Below, one piece after another: positions 60,130 to 64,000 of a stretch of DNA of 64,000 bases. A model generated the notes under the pieces. That model worked only from the letters and a program-made list of their open reading frames with translations. It ran no database searches and was not told the origin of the DNA. Numbering within the stretch: position 1 is the stretch's first letter; every line of letters starts with the position of its first letter. The stretch is taken from NCBI GenBank assembly GCA_900197625.1, contig FZLS01000005.1, positions 1-64,000 on the forward strand. The letters run 5' to 3'. Both the position numbers and the translations under genes were made by a program. The DNA comes from Rhodobacteraceae bacterium Water-Bin34 (GTDB lineage: Bacteria > Pseudomonadota > Alphaproteobacteria > Rhodobacterales > Rhodobacteraceae).

Positions 60130-60733
60130 AATATTTCCCGAACAATTTGAACCCGTTAGTCATGCGTTCTTGATGTGCGTGTCGCCCTTCATCATCCGTC
60201 CATTCAAATGCACCACTTAATGGTCCATCTTTTCCTTCTATATAGTCACCGTAGTATTCTTCTTCCCAATGGTCTTTGCACTTTTGTTCAAACGCCCAGA
60301 TCATTTCGCCTATTACATAATCCCAACGATCATGCCATTTAACATCAGTTTCAGCTTCTTCTAAATAACGCTTTTCTTGCTTTTTAGTAAGACGAAGTTC
60401 CTTTGGTACATCTGCATTGTCTACAAACGGAGAACCATGTTTAGTTTCTTTTAGCTGCTTTAACATTGGAAGGATAATTGGAGCAAGAGTATTATCCATG
60501 CTCCAAGTATCGTGACTGTCTATACGAATAAATTGCTTCTGTTCACGTCGATCAAACCACAATCTATTAACTATATTATATACATCTTGCCAGAATTTGT
60601 CAACTGCTTCATAGTAATAATCTTCGAAATCACCTTTATCAGGCCACTCAAACATGCCATATTTATTATTCATATGGCGCTGATACATATTACAAGTTAG
60701 CCTATAAGGATATTTTCCAATTTTTATTTTCAT
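60110..60733 (-). CDS. Unknown 207-residue phage protein
   Basis: Trp/Asp/Glu-rich (W-P-D-K-G-D-F-E-D-Y-Y-Y-E-A-V-D-K-F-W, W-A-F-E-Q-K-C-K-D-H-W-E-E-E). Helical, soluble. It follows the peroxiredoxin gene by one base and is probably in the same operon. Homologues occur in marine T4-like phages without known function. Confidence 0.7.
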   Translation of the reverse strand: MKIKIGKYPYRLTCNMYQRHMNNKYGMFEWPDKGDFEDYYYEAVDKFWQDVYNIVNRLWFDRREQKQFIRIDSHDTWSMDNTLAPIILPMLKQLKETKHGSPFVDNADVPKELRLTKKQEKRYLEEAETDVKWHDRWDYVIGEMIWAFEQKCKDHWEEEYYGDYIEGKDGPLSGAFEWTDDEGRHAHQERMTNGFKLFGKYYESLWD

Positions 60734-60734
60734 A

Positions 60735-61268
60735 TTACTGCCCGGCTAAATAAGCCATTACTGTTTCTGGAGAAGACTCACCATATGGATCTTCATTTTC
60801 CTTAGTGGCCGCTGGCTCCACAAACATTTTTTCTACTTCGTTATCGTTAATTACTACGGCAAATCTTTTCGATCTTGAACCAAAGCCAATAACACTAAAA
60901 TCACCGAGCTGTCCTAGCGCTTCGGCAAAATACCCATTACCATCTGGGATAACTTTAACTTTCTCAACACCGAGCTTTTCAGCCCAAGCGTTCATTACAA
61001 ATCCATCGTTTACAGAAGAAACATAGATTTCATCAATACCCATCTCTTTAATAGCTTCGTAGTTTTCTTCAAAGCCAGGAAGTTGTTGAGATGAACACGT
61101 CGGTGTAAACGCGCCTGGTAAAGAAAATACAATTGTACGTTTACCACCAAACATTTCAATTGAGTCCATAGGCAACCAACTACCACCAATAGGGCATCCA
61201 CCATCTTCAGGTTCTACATCTCCGGTTCTGGCCATAAATGTAATTTGCGGGATCATATCTTTAATCAT
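60735..61268 (-). CDS. Peroxiredoxin (Prx5-type)
   Basis: 177 residues. F-S-L-P-G-A-F-T-P-T-C-S-S-Q-Q-L-P carries the peroxidatic Cys (about 59) in the P-x-x-x-T/S-x-x-C setting; an Arg near 127 completes the site. A 15-residue insertion (G-G-C-P-I-G-G-S-W) sits in the N-terminal strand. Reduces peroxides, probably with the glutaredoxin 1 kb downstream. Overlaps the HAD gene (ATGA). Confidence 0.9.
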   Translation of the reverse strand: MIKDMIPQITFMARTGDVEPEDGGCPIGGSWLPMDSIEMFGGKRTIVFSLPGAFTPTCSSQQLPGFEENYEAIKEMGIDEIYVSSVNDGFVMNAWAEKLGVEKVKVIPDGNGYFAEALGQLGDFSVIGFGSRSKRFAVVINDNEVEKMFVEPAATKENEDPYGESSPETVMAYLAGQ

Positions 61269-61978
61269 GTTGTTAACTCCTCAAGTTGTTTCCACGTATC
61301 ACGCCAATCTTTTACTTGGTGCGATTTTCCATTTGTGCGTTCTTCTATTGCTTTTGCTATTGACCAATCATTACCTGAAGGAAATATTGAATCACCAAAG
61401 AAATGAATCTTTTCTCGATAGTTTTGAAAGTCTTCAAGTATCTGGCTTTTATCTGAACCAGTGGGGTGAATATCAATACCAGTTTCACCACCAACAGTTG
61501 CGGTAATATCCTTATAGTAAGAATTGATTATGTGAGCAATAGTTTCACGCTCTTTATTTAACGTATCATATTCTACGTACTCTGCACGTTGTTCTTTTGT
61601 TGCGTTACGCCCAACAACAGAAAAGTTCATCATTCCAGGCCGTTCTTCTTTATGGTTACCTGTTCTTACAGGAAATCTACTGGCTTGAAGCCAACCATCA
61701 AGAATACGATGCATAGAAGGAGGAACTTTCCAAGCAGAAGATCGTACTTTTTCTGATCCGGAATATACGTCACTACCAGAGCAGTTGTAAACTTTCTTAC
61801 AAAGATTATAAGTTGGTTCACTAATTTGTTCAATTGTTTTATCTCGATCTGAACCAGTTACGAGGTAAACATCATTTACTAAACAGAAAGTATTAAACCA
61901 AGCTTTAAAGTCTAAATCAATAATACCTCTACTTGGCGTTAAAGTACCATCTACATCAAATACATATTTTGTGCTCAT
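61265..61978 (-). CDS. HAD phosphatase (HAD-IIB/PMM-like)
   Basis: 237 residues. F-D-V-D-G-T-L-T-P-S-R motif I; L-V-T-G-S-D-R-D motif II; H-F-F-G-D-S near the C-terminus motif IV with cap domain between, resembling phosphomannomutase or sugar-phosphatase HADs. It could act in sugar-nucleotide supply with the cytidylyltransferase 1 kb upstream. ATGA overlaps on both sides. Confidence 0.85.
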   Translation of the reverse strand: MSTKYVFDVDGTLTPSRGIIDLDFKAWFNTFCLVNDVYLVTGSDRDKTIEQISEPTYNLCKKVYNCSGSDVYSGSEKVRSSAWKVPPSMHRILDGWLQASRFPVRTGNHKEERPGMMNFSVVGRNATKEQRAEYVEYDTLNKERETIAHIINSYYKDITATVGGETGIDIHPTGSDKSQILEDFQNYREKIHFFGDSIFPSGNDWSIAKAIEERTNGKSHQVKDWRDTWKQLEELTT

Positions 61979-62166
61979 GTCTCGTCCGTTCTAATACACT
62001 GCAACTCAGATTCGAGTGGAAGCTTGTATCTTTCCTCAAATATAATTCTAGCTGTTTCACAAGCTAACCTATCTTCATACATATGAAGAGGATGGTACAC
62101 GATAGTATCAGGTGCTACCATATAGTTTGCTTGTATTGTTGTTATAAGAAATAATCCCCAAAACAT
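61975..62166 (-). CDS. Small exported protein, 63 residues
   Basis: M-F-W-G-L-F-L-I-T-T-I-Q-A start resembles a short signal peptide; the rest is polar with two cysteines (L-A-C-E-T and L-Q-C-I), able to form a disulfide. Overlaps neighbours by TAATG and ATGA. No family recognised. Confidence 0.66.
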   Translation of the reverse strand: MFWGLFLITTIQANYMVAPDTIVYHPLHMYEDRLACETARIIFEERYKLPLESELQCIRTDET

Positions 62167-62294
62167 TAGTAGTTACTCCATTCATCTTCAGGTTGTTCAA
62201 GACCCAGCCTGTGCTGGAAGTAATGTGCTTTACCATTTACTCTATATCCTATCGGGATACCTAAAAAATCTTCGTAAATAATATAACAAACCAT
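62166..62294 (-). CDS. Very small protein, 42 residues
   Basis: A short gene: ATG at 62294 follows a TAG stop with no gap, and its TAA overlaps the next ATG. Sequence V-C-Y-I-I-Y-E-D-F-L-G-I-P-I-G-Y-R-V-N-G then a polar end. The gapless packing supports real translation by coupling. Confidence 0.65.
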   Translation of the reverse strand: MVCYIIYEDFLGIPIGYRVNGKAHYFQHRLGLEQPEDEWSNY

Positions 62295-62474
62295 CTATTC
62301 AGCTCCAGTCCAATGTAATCGATCATGGGCTTTTCTTGTAAGCTTAGAAAACCTTTCAGCTAATCTCATAACAAACTCGTCGTCTGATTTGTTAGCCATG
62401 TCGTGCAAAAAGCTTTCCATGTCTTGATCATCTTTGCGGATTTGTGTTAACTCTTCTCTACTTATCTGGGGCAT
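62295..62474 (-). CDS. Small unknown protein, 59 residues
   Basis: The start is set at 62474 because aggat lies 6 bases upstream; an ATG at 62480 is also in frame. Helical, charged (R-E-E-L-T-Q-I-R-K-D-D-Q-D-M-E-S-F). No family recognised; part of a tightly coupled chain. Confidence 0.64.
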   Translation of the reverse strand: MPQISREELTQIRKDDQDMESFLHDMANKSDDEFVMRLAERFSKLTRKAHDRLHWTGAE

Positions 62475-62649
62475 AATCATATCCTAGACTAAAAGTCACT
62501 GTTGGTTGTTCATATTTAATAGTAAAGTTACCAAAACCATTATCATTTACTACTGACCAATTCAGTTGAGGATAATCCAAAGGTAACTCAATTTGTTCTG
62601 GGTAGATATCGTAAAACTTAAATTCTAATTGTTCTTCTTTAATTGACAT
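62458..62649 (-). CDS. Small unknown protein, 63 residues
   Basis: Acidic and aromatic (F-K-F-Y-D-I-Y-P-E-Q-I-E-L-P-L-D-Y), beta-rich C-terminus. It overlaps neighbours on both sides (11 and 17 bases). Function unknown. Confidence 0.65.
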   Translation of the reverse strand: MSIKEEQLEFKFYDIYPEQIELPLDYPQLNWSVVNDNGFGNFTIKYEQPTVTFSLGYDYAPDK

Positions 62650-63061
62650 GTTCGCATACCCTCTTTTTTAAATCGCTTGAACTAAAGCGATGGTCTCTTT
62701 TGTTGAAGTAAAGATCAATATCACGTTTGCGACATATATCTCTGCCAGTAAAATCCTTATCCCTGTACTCTTCTCCTAATATTCTAACATCGAGATCAAG
62801 CATTGTCAATATATCTTCAACATCTTTTTCAGAATTATATGGGATAATCTCATCGACATAACTGATACCATTCAGTTGAGTATAGCGTTCAACTATAGTT
62901 TGAACAGGAGCATTCTTTTCTTTGCGATCTTGAGATGGATCCATTTGTAATCCACAAATAAGATAATCGCATTGAGCTTTTGCTTCTCTTAACATTGACA
63001 CGTGGCCTGCATGTAACAGATCAAATGTACTAAAGGTTATACCTACAATCATATTCGCCAA
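62639..63061 (-). CDS. Glycerol-3-phosphate/sugar cytidylyltransferase-like
   Basis: 140 residues. F-S-T-F-D-L-L-H-A-G-H (about 10-20) is the HxGH motif with the TagD-type context; R-F-S-S-S-D-L-K-K near the end is the second motif. A TTG at 63061 has ggag 5 bases upstream; the alternative ATG is at 63052. Makes an activated CDP-alcohol or sugar. Fits the HAD phosphatase nearby. Confidence 0.85.
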   Translation of the reverse strand: MANMIVGITFSTFDLLHAGHVSMLREAKAQCDYLICGLQMDPSQDRKEKNAPVQTIVERYTQLNGISYVDEIIPYNSEKDVEDILTMLDLDVRILGEEYRDKDFTGRDICRKRDIDLYFNKRDHRFSSSDLKKRVCEHVN

Positions 63062-63372
63062 TTGATCTCCGTAATATTATCTGGCATTTCAAGCGGATTA
63101 AAATGCTCGGTTTGGCGAGACCAGCTTTTTAGCATTCCTTGGCCATAGGTAGTTACTCCATATGAATCTTTATCGCATTCATAAGTTGAGCCAGAATAAC
63201 CTTTAAAAATAAACTTATTCTCTGTTTCTTCAACACCCGTGATGCCGCTATTTAAACGCCAAGCATCTGGATTATAAGGATTTCCTTCATACCAAGTACC
63301 AAAGATTCTATAATGAGGATCAGTGCCAGTAATTTCAACTAGCATCCATTTATCTGGTCTGTAATTACTCAC
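63049..63372 (-). CDS. Unknown 107-residue protein, GTG start
   Basis: The start is chosen at the GTG at 63372 with ggaaag 6 bases upstream; longer reading from 63450 would overlap the previous gene by 86 bases. Beta-rich, with W-M-L-V-E-I-T-G-T-D-P-H-Y-R-I-F-G-T-W-Y-E-G. Ends over the start of the cytidylyltransferase. Function unknown. Confidence 0.66.
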   Translation of the reverse strand: MSNYRPDKWMLVEITGTDPHYRIFGTWYEGNPYNPDAWRLNSGITGVEETENKFIFKGYSGSTYECDKDSYGVTTYGQGMLKSWSRQTEHFNPLEMPDNITEINWRI

Positions 63373-63700
63373 TGGTATCTTTCCAATCTGCGATGAAGTC
63401 GAGCTTTTGATTGCGAGTCCATTCTTTAAGATAATCATTGTCACGATCAAATAGATTCACGATACGCTCTTCATCTAAAATCATACCATCGATGATTTGT
63501 TCGCCAATCCACTTTTGAGAGAACTCTTTTACATCTTCACATGTAACATTATCTTTTGCCCATTCAATTTGTTTGGCTGGGTCAGCGCTAATATCTATAT
63601 CTGGGTTTAAAGCCTGAAGCTCAGATACGGGAACAGCATATCGCTGTCTAAATTGAGATACCGTTGTTACTACGACGTAACGTTCTTTAGGATTCGACAT
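63365..63700 (-). CDS. Unknown 111-residue protein
   Basis: K-E-R-Y-V-V-V-T-T-V-S-Q-F-R-Q-R-Y-A-V-P at the N-terminus; acidic helical remainder (W-A-K-D-N-V-T-C-E-D-V-K-E-F). It overlaps neighbours by 14 and 8 bases. No function known. Confidence 0.68.
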   Translation of the reverse strand: MSNPKERYVVVTTVSQFRQRYAVPVSELQALNPDIDISADPAKQIEWAKDNVTCEDVKEFSQKWIGEQIIDGMILDEERIVNLFDRDNDYLKEWTRNQKLDFIADWKDTSE

Positions 63701-64000
63701 TTACAAACTCTCCATTTTTAACTTTAAAGATACCATCAAGTCCAGTAGATCTGATATAAGCTCTACCACCATCGATCATTTTACCATCTATAAAAAGACA
63801 ATCATGATGGCAAGAGGAATAATGCCAATCACCATCTTTGTTTTGAATCATACCAAACTCATAGTCTTCTACGATATCAGCATTAGTAATAAGCACACGA
63901 TCATCGCTAGTACTGCGTAGACCAAAGTATTTATTGCCAAACTCAGGGTGAGGAGTTTCTCTATAGAAAATGTCTAATGGTTGGTCACTATTTTGCAAAT
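63687..64000 (-). CDS. Unknown protein, 5' end outside window
   Basis: Open to the window edge; at least 104 codons. Contains K-Y-F-G-L-R-S-T and H-Y-S-S-C-H-H-D-C-L-F, a Cys/His cluster that could bind metal. Ends over the start of the following gene. A TTG at 63998 is possible but the true start probably lies beyond 64000. Confidence 0.65.
   Translation of the reverse strand, partial: LQNSDQPLDIFYRETPHPEFGNKYFGLRSTSDDRVLITNADIVEDYEFGMIQNKDGDWHYSSCHHDCLFIDGKMIDGGRAYIRSTGLDGIFKVKNGEFVNVES

Overview
This window is about 64 kb of a T4-like (Tevenvirinae-type) contractile-tailed phage genome. The evidence is a syntenic block of T4 core homologues on the + strand (gp13, gp14, gp15, gp16, gp17, gp18, gp19, gp20, gp21, gp22, gp23), T4-type late promoters (TATAAATA), and a dense run of small early-type genes on the - strand. 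The AT-rich base composition and the accessory set (PhoH, DUF932, DUF2061, collagen-like fibre, GlyA, glutaredoxin, DsbA-like protein) suggest a marine phage of a proteobacterium. The host cannot be named from the sequence.

Layout. 1-6060 (+): the 3' part of a giant tail-fibre gene with 13 copies of a Y-Y-D-S-N-D-T type repeat. 6062-17414 (+): an unusual maturation locus. Two small paralogous proteins end in three Cys-His tetrads plus RGRR; they are followed by six radical-SAM enzymes, two large unrecognised proteins, a cupin, two further unknowns and a 2-oxoglutarate/Fe(II) oxygenase. 17502-18259: two small paralogous proteins. 18307-21348: a sugar/glycan module (GH130-like propeller, FkbM-like methyltransferase, nucleotidyltransferase-cupin fusion). 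21455-37608 (+): virion module with neck, tail completion, terminase, sheath, tube, portal, protease, scaffold and capsid genes; gp15 carries an inserted repeat/LamG block. 37667-37694: strong terminator between convergent transcription units. 37709-64000 (-): early and middle genes, with a late fibre island (collagen-like fibre, PAAR tip, PhoH) at 47096-50923.

Regulation. Minus-strand genes are preceded by a repeated promoter cassette: TTGACA, a 17-bp spacer, TATAAT or a near match, and usually an A-tract upstream. Plus-strand virion genes, and a few minus-strand fibre genes, are preceded by TATAAATA or a first-base variant. Terminators and promoters often overlap each other and the ends of coding sequences.

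How the genes fit together. The minus strand supplies replication and repair functions (RNase H, DNA ligase, PD-(D/E)XK nuclease, GIY-YIG nuclease), nucleotide and one-carbon metabolism (nucleotidase, NMP-kinase-like protein, serine hydroxymethyltransferase), redox proteins (glutaredoxin, peroxiredoxin) and sugar-nucleotide enzymes. The plus strand builds the particle. The candidate undescribed system is the six-radical-SAM locus with its (C-H-x-x)x3-RGRR tail proteins. It resembles a RiPP-like, His-Xaa-Ser-type maturation pathway placed directly behind a tail-fibre gene. I infer that it modifies a fibre-tip or virion-associated protein, but no chemistry can be read from sequence alone.
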